This document shows, in pieces, positions 34,847-46,262 of a stretch of DNA of 64,000 bases. Below the pieces are notes generated by a model, which made no database searches, was not told the origin of the DNA, and saw only the letters and a list, made by a program, of their open reading frames with translations. Both the position numbers and the translations under genes were made by a program. Positions within the stretch are counted from its first letter, which is position 1. Every line of letters begins with the position of its first letter. Source of the stretch: Scolanthus callimorphus (lineage: Eukaryota; Cnidaria; Anthozoa; Actiniaria; Edwardsiidae); NCBI GenBank assembly GCA_033964015.1, contig CM066922.1:27274961-27338960 (forward strand), written 5' to 3'.

Positions 34847-35556
34847 GGGAGAGACACTCGAAACGTTTTAAAATCACTCGCGAAGAAAATAAATAAAAAA
34901 AGTTTAGTTTGTTGATAATTTGTTGAGACATTTTCTGTAGTTATATTTTTCTGGTTCCTTTAGTGCATTGGCAGGAAAATCATTTTGCCCCAGTCATCAA
35001 ACTGTAAGTCGCACGCTAGACACTACAAAAGTTTATGACGTTCTATAAAGTTTATTACGTTCTATAAGTCCCGGGATAAGTACCTGTGTTAATGCACATC
35101 TGTGTTGTTGATTCATCTTACTTGCACCAATCGCACCAATAAAGCAAAGTAATTATGTTTTTCCAAGTAACGTGTTGCAGATGAATATACCTCACTTTCC
35201 TCTCTGTAAACACTTGCTCAAAGTCAAGACAAAAGCTTGAAAAGTTATCTCTTGGAAGCCATGTCTAGGCCGAAGCGTCTGGCTAAACCTCGACTTCGAG
35301 CACTTTCTTTCCGTTTCGACGCGACAAAATAGTGCAGACTTCTCCAGCTCGTGTTCTTCTTTGAACTGTTGCGAAATTCTTATTTGTGAAAGAGGGTAAA
35401 CGCTCGCAAAACTTGATTAAGAGTAATATTTGCTTGCACTTTAGCCTGCTCGCAGTCGTTGGAGTGGTTTTTAGGCCGAGCTTGCTTTCGCACGGGCGCC
35501 ATCTTGGATTTGTGACAAAATATGACAAATCGGGGGAGGGGCGGGGAGAAAGAATC
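34847..35556. other. no gene recognised
   Basis: Frames 35283-35528 (minus) and 35386-35673 (plus) overlap each other and the microsatellite, and have no family resemblance. Confidence 0.4.
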
Positions 35557-35665
35557 TCTTTGTATCTTTGTATCTTTGTATCTTTGTATCTTTGTATCTT
35601 TGTATCTTTGTATCTTTGTATCTTTGCATCTTTGTATCTTGTATCTCGAAATAGTGCTACCCCTT
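35557..35665 (-). repeat. (TGTATCTT)n microsatellite with conserved flank
   Basis: Reverse-complement copy of the repeat at 21870-21983: 11 units of an 8-bp motif, then TTGTATCTCGAAATAGTGCT followed by ACCCCTTGCAGG. Confidence 0.85.
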
Positions 35666-36203
35666 GCAGGTAGCAGGTTTGCAGGTAACAGGTAACAAAC
35701 TCAATAAAATTAAGCTATCAATTTTCAGAGATTCCAATTGTTTACGAAAAAAATCTGACAAAATGCAGGTAGTGTTCTTGGCTGGAAAAACAATCCCATT
35801 CTTTCCCAAGATTTCCAGCCAAAACAAGTCCAAGCAACTATGCCATTTTTAGGCTTGAATATGAATTACCTTGGGAAAGTTTGCTTGTGATTGGCTACTT
35901 TTATTTTGTCTCAAAACTCAGCTCTGTGATGAGAACTTACCGTTATGAGCGAAACCTTTTATTAGCTGTATCGTATTGTGTGCACGTCAGGAAGTTTCAT
36001 TCTCAAAACTTATAGGCCACCCTAAGAGATTATACAAGTAGAAGACAAAGCGCGGCCCATTTTCAGCAAAGAACACTACCTGCGTTTTGTTGGATTTTTT
36101 GCGTAAACAATTCAAATCTCTGAAAATTTATAGCTTAATTTCATTGGGTTTTGTTACCTGTTACCTGCTACCTGTTACCGGCTACCTGTTACCTGCTACC
36201 TGC
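35665..36203. repeat. TIR element with GGTAGCAGGTAACA ends
   Basis: Left end GCAGGTAGCAGGTTTGCAGG with GTAACAGGTAACA; right end TGTTACCTGCTACCTG repeats. AATTAAGCTAT, CAGAGATT and CAAAATGCAGGTAGTGTTCT in the left arm are mirrored at 36069-36150. Its end abuts the microsatellite flank of the preceding repeat. Confidence 0.75.
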
Positions 36204-36865
36204 AAAATAGACACGCCGTTTTTCCCTGGGCTCGCCTCTTCCATTTGATTTCTCACCGGTCATACAGTATGATACCGAACATTGTTGGTAAATGGAACAC
36301 TCACATAGAGTTTCCACAATCATATGGAGGTAAACTATCCTACAGCCTGTGGTTCATGTCTGTGAATCTGTCTGATCTGTTGCATTTGCCGTACTCCCCT
36401 GTATCGTATTTCTTTGTTTTTGAAAGAACTCATTCGTTCGAAATACTGTCTTCTTAAAGGGACATTGGTAATTTAAATAAGCAATCTTAATTCCCTATCA
36501 CGACACAAATGTAGCGGCAAGAGCGATACTCGAAGTCGATTCGACCATGTCCATTAACGGCAAACTTTGCATAAAACTACCTACAAATATTTCATAAACT
36601 GCCTACAAATAAAACACGAGTTTTAACACTTTTTAATAAACATTACCTCATCGATAGATGCCATACTTCCTTAGATGTTTACAGAACTTGTAAGGGCGCT
36701 ATTGGATGAAGTATTTCTCGTCAAAGAAGAGGACAAAGACACTCAATCGAAAATGGCCGCCAAAACGGTTTGATCCCATAAGCCATAGCAAGCTCACATC
36801 TCAATTCCAGGCTTCTTCGGTAAAATGCAAACACAGATACCCCGTCCAACGAATTTCCAAAGTAA
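36204..36865. other. no gene recognised
   Basis: Nothing supported. Frames at 36245-36457 and 36706-36993 lack family resemblance. Confidence 0.4.
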
Positions 36866-37015
36866 TGGACGATTCCAGCTATAACGCACGCGCGCGCTGC
36901 ATGTCGGTAGATGTGGAACATTTGTCGAACAAACTAATAAAAACGCGCGCGCTGCATTCTGGTAGTTGTGGGACACGGCTTGGGCATTTCTGAATAAAGA
37001 AGCGCGCGCGCTTAT
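36866..37015 (+). repeat. GCGCGCGC-rich tandem segment
   Basis: Three diverged units of about 60-70 bp begin with CGCGCGCGCT and continue with GCAT(G/T)C(T/G)GGTAG(A/T)TGTGG. Alternating purine-pyrimidine runs of 8-12 bp can form Z-DNA; that is a property of the bases, not an observation. Confidence 0.6.
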
Positions 37016-39720
37016 AACTGGAATGGTCCATTCCAAAGTAGTTCCAGGGTTTGTAGCTCACGTTTCCAATAGATTTCCACAGAAATTCCAAACTCAGTAT
37101 TAGCATTTTCAAGATATCTGTATGCCTTTTCCAAAGAGTTTCCAATGAAACTCCAAAGTATTTTTGACCTCCCTTTTTGCATTTCCAAGTAATTTCCAAG
37201 TTCAGTGTCCGTATAGCTACAAACAATTTCCAAAGTAATGTATCAGTCAATTCCAGCGGTGACCATCCCCCCCCCCGGACACCGTGGGGCATTTGCACAC
37301 CAGTGCCTTCCCTGGGGTGGGGAATTTTGAAAATTTTGCTGGCCCCGGGGTCGGGAATTGTTTTCCCCGGGGGGGGGGGTGGGGAATTTTGGTTTTCTCA
37401 TCTCAAGCGCGTCGGGTTTTGCGAACTACAACCCAGTTACAGAAAATAACGCCACATAAAATATAATGCAGAGCATGCCCCGTATACACCACGTTTGTAG
37501 ACTGACACATTTGCACATTTCACAGTTAACGCCGTCTTCTATAGAGCAGAAACAGATTTCGCAATTTCGTCTCAGTGGAAAAACATAAAAATGAATTGAC
37601 ACTATAAACAGAGTTCCAATTCCGCAAAAAGTCAATTAACATAACTGCGAAATAGTTGCTCTGCAAATAGAATAAAGGTAAATTTCGCATTGAGAGATGC
37701 AGCTAAATGGTTACAACCGCGAATGGCCTAGGAATGTCACTTCTTTATTTATATTTTGTCTCACTTTCAGTGAAATGAGAACTCGTTCAAAGACGAGAAA
37801 ACTAAAGTACATAAAAAAAAAACGAATTGCAAATGCTCGGACAGTATAAATGGAGTTGAAGTTTTTGTTGTGAAGCTTTGTCACGCAGAGTTACCGTCTT
37901 TTTCTCGTCCCGGGGTGGGGCATTTTTCCGCTTTTTGTGTTCCCCGCCGTGGGGTATTCTGCATTTTTGCTAGCCCGGGGGCGGGGAATTTTCAGTTTTA
38001 TTTTTAGAAATGACCAAATGCCGGGGGGGGGGGGGCATGGTCACCGCTGGAATTGACCGATACATAATTCCAAAGTAGTTCCGGGGTTTGTAGCTCACGT
38101 TTCCGATAGATTTCCAAAGAAATTCCAAAGTCAGTGTTAGGCATTTTCAAGATATCTGTATGCCTTTTCCAAAGAGTTTCCAACGAAACTCCAAAGTATT
38201 CTGGGCCTCCCTTTTTGCATTTCCAAAGTATTTCGGGCCTCCCTTTTTGCATTTCCAAGTAATTTGCAAAGTTCAGTGTCCGTATAGCTACAAACAATTT
38301 CCAAAGTAATTCCAAAGTAGTTCCAGGGTTTGTAGCTCACGTTTCCAATAGATTTCCAAAGAATTTCCAAACTCGGTATTAGGCATTTTCAAGATATCTG
38401 TATGCCTTTTCCAAAGAGTTTCCAACGAAACTCCAAAGTATTTTGGGCCTCCCTTTTTGCATTTCCAAAGTATATCGGGCCTCCCTTTTTGCATTTCCAA
38501 GTAATTTCCAAAGTTCAGTGTCCGTATAGCTACAAATAATTTCCAAAGTAATTCCAAAGTAGTTCCAAGGTTTGTAGCTCACGTTTCCCATAGATTTCCA
38601 AAGAAATTCCAAACTCGGTATTAGGCATTTTCAAGATATCTGTATGCCTTTTCCAAAGAGTTTCCAACGAAACTCCAAAGTATTTTGGGCCTCCCTTTTT
38701 GCATTTCCAAAGTATTTCGGGCCTCCCTTTTTGCATTTCCAAGTAATTTCCAAAGTTCAGTGTCCGTATAGCTACAAACAATTTCCAAAGTAATTCCAAA
38801 GTAGTTCCAGGGTTTGTAGCTCACGTTTCCAATAGATTTCCAAAGAAATTCCAAACTCAGTATTAGGCATTTTCAAGATATCTGTATGCCTTTTCCAAAG
38901 AGTTTCCAACGAAACTCCAAAGTATTCTGGGCCTCCCTTTTTGCATTTCCAAAGTATTTCGGGCCTCCCTTTTTGCATTTCCAAGTAATTTCCAAAGTTC
39001 AGTGTCCGTATAGCTACAAACAATCGGGTAATTTCAAAGGGGAGTAATTCGGGTAATTCCAAAGTAGTTCCAGGGTTTGTAGCTCACGTTTCCAATAGAT
39101 TTCCAAAAAAATTCCAAACTCGGTATTAGGCATTTTCAAGATATCTGTATGCCTTTTCCAAAGAGTTTCCAACGAAACTCCAAAGTATTCTGGGCCTCCC
39201 TTTTTGCATTTCCAAAGTATTTCGGGCCTCCCTTTTTGCATTTCCAAGTAATTTCCAAAGTTCAGTGTCCGTATAGCTACAAACAATTTCCAAAGTAATT
39301 CCAAAGTAGTTCCAGGTTTGTAGCTCACGTTTCCAATAGATTTCCAAAGAAATTCCAAACTCGGTATTAGGCATTTTCAAGATATCTGTATGCCTTTTCC
39401 AAAGAGTTTCCAACGAAACTCCAAAGTATTCTGGGCCTCCCTTTTTGCATTTCCAAAGTATTTCGGGCCTCCCTTTATGCATTTCCAAGTAATTTCCAAA
39501 GTTCAGTGTCCGTATAGCTACAAACAATTTCCAAAGTAATTCCAAAGTAGTTCCAGGGTTTGTAGCTCACGTTTCCAATAGATTTCCAAAGAAATTCCAA
39601 ACTCGGTATTAGGCATTTTCAAGATATCTGTATGCCTTTTCCAAAGAGTTTCCAACGAAACTCCAAAGTATTCTGGGCCTCCCTTTTTGCATTTCCAAAT
39701 AATTTCCAAAGTTCAAAGGC
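37016..39720 (-). repeat. 242-bp satellite rich in TTTCCAAAG
   Basis: One unit lies at about 37020-37250 and about seven more at 38050-39718, spaced 242 bp apart (equivalent positions 38288, 38530, 38772, 39014). Each unit contains GTAGTTCCAGGGTTTGTAGC, GATATCTGTATGCCTTTTCC, two CGGGCCTCCCTTTTTGCATTTCC blocks and GTGTCCGTATAGCTACAAAC. Minus-strand frames of about 90 to 139 codons are open through the units but are repeat artefacts. An indel with GGGTAATTTCAAAGGGG disrupts the unit near 39022-39058. Confidence 0.9.
37241..38066. repeat. TIR element inserted between satellite units
   Basis: GTATCAGTCAATTCCAGCGG followed by TGACCAT and a C-run at the left is mirrored at the right by a G-run, CATGGTCACCGCTGGAATTG and ACCGATAC. 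The interior has GGGGTGGGG(A/C)ATTTT blocks near 37310-37390 and 37910-37990. It separates the first satellite unit from the rest. Confidence 0.75.
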
Positions 39721-40042
39721 AAGCGAAATTTCCAAAGTAACGTCAAAGTAATTCCAAAGTCATTTTATAATATTTCCAAAGAATATGCCATTTATTTCCA
39801 GTTGAAATCCAAATAATGCTTTCCGGAACTCGTGTAATATTTCCAAGACATTTCCAAACAAATTTACAAAGTATTTCCAAAGTCGATCTTCTCTTCTAAG
39901 TCTTCCGCGAATTTCCAAAGTCCTTTCAAGGAAAAAACTTTGGAAATGGTCTTTCTCATAATTTCCAAAGTATGTAACTTTATTGGAAATGTTAATATGC
40001 TAGATTTTTCCATACTTTGGAAATGGGACAAGTTTTCCAGTG
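39721..40042 (-). repeat. end of a TTTCCAAAG element, inverted match to 12240
   Basis: Dense TTTCCAAAG/CTTTGGAAA words end in TTTTTCCATACTTTGGAAATG, then GGACAAGTTTTCCAGTG. This is the inverted counterpart of 12240-12290. The two arrays therefore share a terminus and probably a family. Confidence 0.75.
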
Positions 40043-41659
40043 TTTTCCCTGCGAAATGGATTCCAAGCTTTTTGGAAAACAGTTAAATTGAATGGAATTC
40101 CATCGAATTCAACTGTTTTCTAAAGGATTCCAAAATGCGTTTTTTAAACGCCTATTTCTGTCAGGGAAAGACTTCTGGAATTCCCTTGAATTCAATGCAA
40201 TTCCAGAAGGATGCTTAAGTGAAGGTGTCAAATGTTTGGAAAATAATGGAATATAGTTGAACTCTCGGCTTAATTAACAGACTAATCACAGTTCCAGCAA
40301 ATTCCAAACAATTCCAAACTAATTTTGACAGCTCGAAACATAATGCAGACTCAACAACCAAGAATGCAATGTTTGGCGGTTGAAAACACGCAACACAAAT
40401 GCGGGATCAAAAGAGGTCTAGGAGAGTTTAGGAAGTTCACCATCGTTCGTTAGACTTTATCATGGGATTGTACAACGTTGGAATACATCCTGTATATTAC
40501 AGGTAAGAGAGCACGTACCTTATCAATGGATTGAACATGTTGAGTGTAAACGGATTTCTAAGACTGCTCAGACTAGCTGACGGGCGCAGCCGTTTAATAC
40601 ATACCTCGAGTTTTGAACAGCTTTAAGCCTGGTTTGAACGATTTCTAATCTTATAGAACTCTTAAAATGCTAGCATATCATATTTTACATGCTTTTGGTA
40701 TTGATATTTAGTTTGGAGAGTATATTTGGGGCTCCGAGTTGATGTATTTTGGCTGTGCTGTGCTAATTCTGCAGAGGTGCACCACATGACTTAACGGGCG
40801 CTAGTCGTTATAATCTTGTGTTACGGCGGCGTAAACATTTTAAGCGACGAACTATATGAACTGGTGCTTTCCCTACAGCAATGTTTGCATTCTAATCTAA
40901 ACCTCGGGTCTCGGTGGCTCGACATTCTCGGATTATTTACCATTCGTTAAGTTGGCATCTGCCCTCACTTTCGTGTCTGCCCGTGCGAGGGTCGATCTGA
41001 TCGTTCAACGCGAATAGTACAAATAGCAAGTAATAGTATTTCTTCGTCCATATGCTACTTTATACCATAATATTTCGGATAGGTGTGTTGGATATTCCAG
41101 CGGAGTTAAATATCTTTTCATTCGAACGTGTAGGTTTTTTGCGTGAGTAAAATATTAACAGCTAAGATGGATTAAGTTACTGCGGTGTTAATATTAACTC
41201 AAACATAAACACTTATTATGTTATAGCTAAAGAGAAAGGCTTAGAGTAGGCAGGCTGTAGCAAGAGTTAGGATAATTTAACACCAAACAATTTTAGGAAC
41301 AAATGTATTTTTGTCAACATGGCCTTTATTTCATGCAATTGTTTTTTCTTAAATGTGTAGCGGGAAAAGGCGTTGTGATGTGCACACGGCATCTTTCTCA
41401 TCCAAAACGGACTAATTGGCCTTGCGGGGGAATTGCTAGGGCAAGTTCTATTAAGTTTTACAAAATGAAATGCAAATTTACGTAGATAATATAGGTTTTA
41501 TACCAAAAGTAAATGCATCGGCATTAGAAGGCATGTTTTCCGAAAGATTCTATTAATTTCAAATATGTTCCATTAATTTCCAATAGATTCCAATGAAGTT
41601 CAAATAAATTCCAAAAGATTCTATTAAATTGTAAGAGAAATGGGACAGTTAACGCCAGA
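40043..41659. other. word-repeat fringe, no gene
   Basis: To about 40330 GGAATTCCA-like words continue, with an inverted pair GAAAACAGTTAAATTGAATG / GAATTCAACTGTTTTC near 40074-40120. From 40350 to 41500 I see nothing recognisable. Confidence 0.45.
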
Positions 41660-41890
41660 CAATTTCGTGTATTTCAATTCCATTGAATTCAATGGAATTC
41701 TACGGATATTTCCAAGCTCTAAAACGATGCTTGGAATTCCAAGGAATTCCATGGAATTCTATGTTCGAATTTACCATGAAAATTAACACCTTCATTCCAT
41801 GGAATTCAATGGAATTTCCATGGAATTTCATGGAACTATTCCATGGAATTCCTTTCAATTTCCATGGAAATCCATGAAATTCTAATGGAT
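41660..41890. repeat. CCATGGAATTCC palindromic word cluster
   Basis: At least ten overlapping copies of (T/A)TCCATGGAATT, GGAATTCCA and GAATTCAATGGAATT crowd 230 bp. The words are self-complementary, so the stretch can fold in many registers and is open on both strands. Confidence 0.8.
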
Positions 41891-42149
41891 GTTTCGCAGG
41901 GGTATATTCAAAAATGTAGATGTCTCTAGAGAGGATATCGGTGAGCACATGCAAACCTTCGCAGAAGAACAAGATAAAAATATTATTATTATTAATAATA
42001 TTACATAGCCTAGTCTAGTATAGTTTATTATTATTATCTATACTATTATAATCGGGTTGTCTGCGCAAACGTTTGTGATTGGCTAAATCGTTCGCACTCA
42101 CTCCGCTTAGGCCTAAAGCTGTGTCGCCAAAAGAAGTTCACAAACCTTC

Positions 42150-42895
42150 AGAGAAGGTGGAAATCTCGACAGTGAGCGTGTTTTGGTTGGAAAAGATTCA
42201 TCCTGGGCTAAGTACTAATTTTTTTAAGCGAGGGACAAAGCTGCCATCGCCGCCATTATGAAATCTCCCACAGAAACTAAAAAAGAACTCAGTTCGCAAA
42301 GCCGAAAGCACCATAGTCATTCAGACCTAAATGGTTCTGTCACAGATCACTTGGAGGAATGTGCAAGGATAATTGTTATTCGAAAGATTTAAGTTGAGAA
42401 AAAATTTCATTCAGCTTGAACAAACGTACCAGTGCCTTTGCTTTCCTCAGCGCGCGAGTGACATATTTACACAAAGCAAAGCCATGAATAATATTCTCTA
42501 ACTATAAATCGTTACGCAGTATCGCAAAACGAAGGACATAAACCCGAAGAGAAGAAGGAAATCTCTCCAGTGGGCGTGTTTTGTTGGAAAAGATTCACCT
42601 TTGGCTAAGTTCTAATTCAAGCGATTTTTTCAGCGAGGGACAAAGCCGCCATCGCGGCCATGTTGAAATCTCCCACGTAATCTAAAAAAGAACTCATTCC
42701 TTTCGGCCAAAAGCACCATAGACATCCAAACCTAAATGGTTCCATTACAGATTACTTACTATTATGTGCAGGGATAATTTTAATTCCAAAGATTGAGCTG
42801 AGAAAAAATTTCATTCAAGTTTGTACAAACTTACACCACTGGCACTGCCTACAGAGCGCACGCTAAGCCATGAATGAAATTCTCTAAAAAAATCC
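42150..42895. repeat. tandem duplication of about 0.4 kb
   Basis: Blocks at 42155-42505 recur at 42557-42890 in order: GGAAATCTC, GTGAGCGTGTTTTG(G)TTGG, GAAAAGATTCA, GCGAGGGACAAAG, GCCATCGC, GAAATCTCCCAC, AAAAAAGAACTCA, AAAGCACCATAG and GAAAAAATTTCATTCA. Divergence is substantial. The GCCGCCATCGC stretch includes YY1-like cores. No coding frame is conserved. Confidence 0.75.
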
Positions 42896-43069
42896 TATGA
42901 TAAACTAAAAATTTCTTAGAACAATTTTACTTTACCTGTTTCTTCTCTTCCATTACTGAGATCACACTTCCCTGCTGAGATATAATAAGCATACAAACAA
43001 TTCTGATGTGAAATGGGTTTTCTTTGTAAATAGGCTTGCGTTTTCGATTTTAGCACGTTCTTCGGACAG

Positions 43070-44136
43070 ACACGCTGGCACCAACCACCCCCCAAAATGC
43101 ATCATCCAAACTTTGACTCTACACAACTTTCCATCCCAAGTGGCTATTTTGATCAAATTTGGTACATAGGATGACATCACAATGACAAATATTTTCCATT
43201 ACTTTTGACGTCACTATGATGTTTTGTGACGTCACCAGAGATTGCGCAATCGTTTGATCATTTTTACGAATTGGAATATGCACTATTTCTGTAATGGCGA
43301 TGATACACCTCAGCAAGAGATACTGAAAACCGAAAACCGTTTGTTGATAGCATAAAAAACCGCTGAGTTCTAGTTTTTCAAAGATTGACCCCCTCCCCTC
43401 CCCTAAATATTTTGTTACAGTAACAAATGTATGGTAAAACAAACTTACTGGTAATTTTTTTCGAGTATTTCGTCAATTGGACTGATTTCTGTTGTTAAGT
43501 GCCAAGCAAAATGGTATCTAAAATCGTATGATTTTAAAATTTTGAATTTCGTCCTTAGAGCGAAGATATTAAGCGTTGTTAGATTGTGACGTCATAATCT
43601 ATGACGTCATATGACGTCATGAGTTTACATTTTTGGATTTTAAACACGGAAAATAGATGATCGAGAATGGAAATGACTGCAATTCTTTTGTAGTCAACTA
43701 GTACAACTTATATACTAAGATATTTGACTGTGGATGACGTTACCCTACAAAAATTAATTATTTTGTAGTTTTTTCAATTGTTAAGGTAGATCCAACCTTA
43801 TACGAATCATTAAAAAATCATAACTCAGCTAATATAAACCCAAAACGCAAACGGTTTTCGATTTTAAGCTTCTCTTGTTATAATCTATCATTGCCGCTAC
43901 AAAAAGCAAGCAGATTCGACATAATAAAAAATAGTCCAATAATTACGTCATCCCCAGTGACGTCACAAACACCATGGTGACCACTCAATAGGTGAAAAAT
44001 GTGTGTCTTCATAATGTTATCCAATGTACGAAGTTTGGTAAAAATAGACACAAAGGGTAGAAAGTTATGTCGAGAATTGATTTTTGCCCACGTTTTGATG
44101 ACTCATTTAGGGGGGTGGTTGGTCCCAGCGTGAGAC
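43070..44136. repeat. 1.07-kb TIR element
   Basis: GACACGCTGGCACCAACCAC plus CCCCC at the left is mirrored by GGGGGGTGGTTGGTCCCAGC plus GTGAGAC at the right. Internally TGACGTCA-like words cluster (43205-43235, 43585-43625, 43930-43975). No transposase is recognised. Confidence 0.75.
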
Positions 44137-44333
44137 ACCAAAAAATCAGGGAGACCAGTGCAAAACATACAAAAAAGGCATAGGGCAGGGTGACTTTCTT
44201 GAAGGGAGGTCATTAGTAAAAAGCAGTTTAGAGGAAGGGGGCACTCAGGTTTAGTCTTCTAGCGTCACGAAGTGACGGGCTGTTTTCTTGTTATTATATT
44301 ATATATAGCATAACCTAGTATAGTTTCTGTAAT

Positions 44334-44395
44334 GTTTACAAAACGAGTTGGAGTGTTTTATCGGCAGATAAAACACGACAGCGAGTTTTGTAAAC
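44334..44395. repeat. short hairpin next to a TATAGCATA motif
   Basis: GTTTACAAAACGAG faces GAGTTTTGTAAAC with an inner GTGTTTTATC/GATAAAACAC pair. Just upstream is ATATATAGCATAACCTAGTATAGTTT, the motif seen at the centre of the palindrome near 45920 and at 47420. Confidence 0.75.
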
Positions 44396-45300
44396 TACTT
44401 CTAAAACGGTTGCCAGTAATATTTCCAAGTTAGCTTACAAAAAAGAAAACAAATTGTATGAACTGCTTCATTGAAGTCGAAATATAAGAAATCTGATATA
44501 GACTGGCTTCAAGCTGTATCGTTAAGCTATTTTGAAATGGCAAACAACAGATTGAGAAGAGATATTTTCATTACGGGTAGTTTATTTAGAGAGGCGTTCC
44601 GAATGATTGACAATCTTCTGTTCGGACAAAAGTTCTGTTCATAATTACACGACTTTCAGAAAGAGAAGAATTCCCTTCTGTCACTTCTGTCAGCTGTCAC
44701 TAATTTACCTGTAATAATGATGAGCAAAGAAATGCCGTTTGCAAATGTCATAGCAAAGAAATGCGTGTACTAGCGATACAAATAATAATGCTAGGGCTTT
44801 CTTTTTGGCTTTTGTAAAGAACGGGTTATTTCATTAGTTTTTGGGGCAGTGTTTCCTATTGTTTTTGATTCAAATTTCTTTTAACAAAATTTCCTTTGTA
44901 ATGCGCGGAATGCATCATAACGCAATTGTCCAAATCATTCTCGTTAACGGAGCGCGGTTCGTACGGACTGCTTGGACGGGTGAGTTAAATTAATTGATCT
45001 GTGCATGGTTTTGAGCCAAATTATTACCAAATAATTGTGAAATATATCCATTTTGGCTTGTTTCAGGAAATATATACAGAAGGGTGGTCGGCAGTCGCAC
45101 TGCCTCGTCGTTCAAAGTTTTTATCATGGTCACCGAACTGCAATAAATAACCATCGCATTACGCAATGCACGTATTATTTCTAACATGCGTTCTTTTTTC
45201 TTAGGTTATAGGAGAAGGTGGACATGACCACAGAGCGTTTGTAAGGGATGGGGTCTCCATGAATATTATCGGGGAAACATGCTGTTCTGTCATTACTGAT
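44396..45300. other. no gene recognised
   Basis: Nothing supported. Confidence 0.4.
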
Positions 45301-45435
45301 GCTCAGTGAGCCAAACTTGATAGAGAACTGATGCTCACTGAACTGTATCTGATATAGAACTCTGACGTCACCGTAGTTCTATATCAGATTAAGTTCAGTG
45401 CGCAGCAGTTCTATATCATTGCTGGCTGATTGAGC
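45301..45435. repeat. fold-back repeat
   Basis: TGCTCACTGAACTGTATCTG with ATATAGAACT faces AGTTCTATATCAGATTAAGT with TCAGTGCGCA around TGACGTCA. An outer, worse-matched pair GCTCAGTGAGCC/GGCTGATTGAGC extends the stem. Confidence 0.75.
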
Positions 45436-45580
45436 ACAATTGTGATATGGCAACCAAATCAGAACAGCTGTTCCCTGTATATATTCATGGACGCCCCAAA
45501 ATGCTAATTTATATCGGGGTATACAACCGCTCTTCATGATTTCATTGTGTTTGCCTGAAGGACTATTCATGAGTTTGAGA

Positions 45581-46258
45581 ATATTATTTAGAAAATAACA
45601 CCTATGTTGTATTGTGAATGTGAGCATTCTGATTGGCTAAAAAGCGTGTTTGTAAGAGACCTGAGAAACACGATTGTCACGCAACGCTGTCGCGCGTGTG
45701 TATGTTATTTTCTAAAAGCAATAAAAATACTTTCTGCGTGCTCTCTGGTTTCTTACAAACACTCGGGGAATGTTGGTCGAACTGATAAAACTTGAAAGAC
45801 ACTCGCCTTCGGCTCGTGTCTTTCAAGTTTTGATCAGTTCTCCCAACATCCCCCTCGTGTTTGTAAGAAAGCAGAGAGCACGCGGAAAGTGCTTTTATTG
45901 CTTAAATATAGCATAGCCTAATATAGTTTATAATTAAGCAATAAAAGTACTTTCCGCGTGCTCTCTGCTTTCTTACAAACACGAGGGGGATGTTGGGAGA
46001 ACTGATCAAAACTTGAAAGACACGAGCCGAAGGCGAGTGTCTTTCAAGTCTTATCAGTTCGACCAACATTCCCCGAGTGTTTGTAAGAAACCAGAGAGCA
46101 CGCAGAAAGTATTTTTATTGCTTTTAGAAAATAACATACACGCGCGCGACAGCGTTGCGTGACAATCGTGTTTCTCAGGTCTCTTACAAACACGCTTTTT
46201 AACTAATCAGAATGCGCACATTCACAATACAACATAGGTGTTATTTTCTAAACATTAT
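45581..46258. repeat. 678-bp palindrome with smaller palindromes in each arm
   Basis: The left arm (45581-45905) and right arm (45934-46258) are near-perfect inverted copies around a 28-bp spacer containing ATAGCATAGCCTAATATAGT. Each arm itself holds an inverted repeat: TTTCTTACAAACACTCGGGG to CCCTCGTGTTTGTAAGAAA, centred on TCGCCTTCGGCTCG. The whole can fold as a hairpin or as a cross with two side arms. No gene. Confidence 0.9.
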
Positions 46259-46262
46259 TATT

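Noticed and set aside
38004..39709. Nine minus-strand frames of 63-139 codons with similar peptides
   Set aside because: All are the 242-bp satellite translated; no start context, splice sites or family match.
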